13,670 nucleotides of DNA. Source: an uncultured Oscillospiraceae bacterium (GTDB taxonomy: Bacteria; Bacillota; Clostridia; Oscillospirales; Acutalibacteraceae). Under the pieces are notes generated by a model. It made no database searches. It saw only the letters and a list, made by a program, of their open reading frames with translations, and was not told where the DNA came from. The stretch lies in NCBI GenBank assembly GCA_900540535.1, contig UQGM01000057.1:1-13670 (forward strand), read 5' to 3'. Positions 13,618-13,670 of the stretch are shown here, in pieces (within the stretch, counting starts at the first letter, position 1; each line of letters begins with the position of its first letter). Both the position numbers and the translations under genes were made by a program.

Positions 13618-13670
13618 TGGAGCGGATGACGAGGCTCGAACTCGCTACCTCCACCTTGGCAAGGTGGCGC
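13618..13670 (-). tRNA. tRNA-Gly (GCC anticodon), 5' part cut off by window edge
   Basis: On the minus strand the anticodon stem CCACC/GGTGG encloses TTGCCAA (anticodon GCC). A T-arm GCGAG-TTCGAGC-CTCGT follows, then the 3' acceptor CATCCGC, discriminator T (U in RNA) and encoded CCA (13620-13618). The D-arm and 5' acceptor lie beyond the window. It is the upstream partner of tRNA-Cys; its promoter is not in the window. Confidence 0.95.

Overview
The window looks like chromosomal core-genome sequence from a low-to-mid GC Gram-positive bacterium. Class Clostridia is most likely, possibly an Oscillospiraceae/Ruminococcus-type lineage. This rests on strong AGGAGG-type ribosome binding sites, frequent GTG/TTG starts, sigma-A promoters with extended -10 boxes, a group II ECF transporter S component, a type III pantothenate kinase and a Gram-positive-type LexA box. 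The lineage is inferred from gene content and signals, not from a database match. I see no insertion sequence, prophage, CRISPR array or transfer signature.

Layout. At 1-62 a tRNA with a CAT anticodon (minus strand, cut by the window edge) has its own promoter. Facing away from it is an Lrp/AsnC regulator followed by alanine racemase (287-1921), a likely two-gene unit. A shared bidirectional terminator separates alr from the convergent uvrA (2004-4841, minus). uvrA has a sigma-A promoter and a good LexA/SOS box next to the predicted transcription start. Its best start is a GTG inside the longest open frame.

From 4954 to 7902 lies a pantothenate/coenzyme A block. coaBC (minus) is divergent from an ECF S component, probably a pantothenate transporter, and coaX, which starts with TTG. 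The 235-base divergent region carries a good promoter for each direction and a hairpin-rich leader before the transporter. Convergent to coaX is uvrB (7926-9887, minus), the second gene of a radC-uvrB unit. A short divergent intergenic region with a perfect 13-base palindrome separates radC from an RluA-family pseudouridine synthase (10719-11687).

The last part holds the least understood material. A 252-base gap carries a promoter and a run of hairpins (11743-11874). It leads into a 223-residue protein of unknown function with beta-propeller-like repeats. A GNAT acetyltransferase follows, then a tRNA-Gly/tRNA-Cys pair on the minus strand that runs off the window.

Functionally the window combines nucleotide excision repair (uvrA and uvrB in separate transcription units), CoA precursor uptake and synthesis, D-alanine supply for the cell wall, and translation (three tRNAs and a pseudouridine synthase). 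No gap without a gene exceeds 300 bases. I found no clearly new multi-gene system. The best leads are the hairpin-rich leader with its unknown protein, and the hairpin leader of the putative pantothenate transporter.
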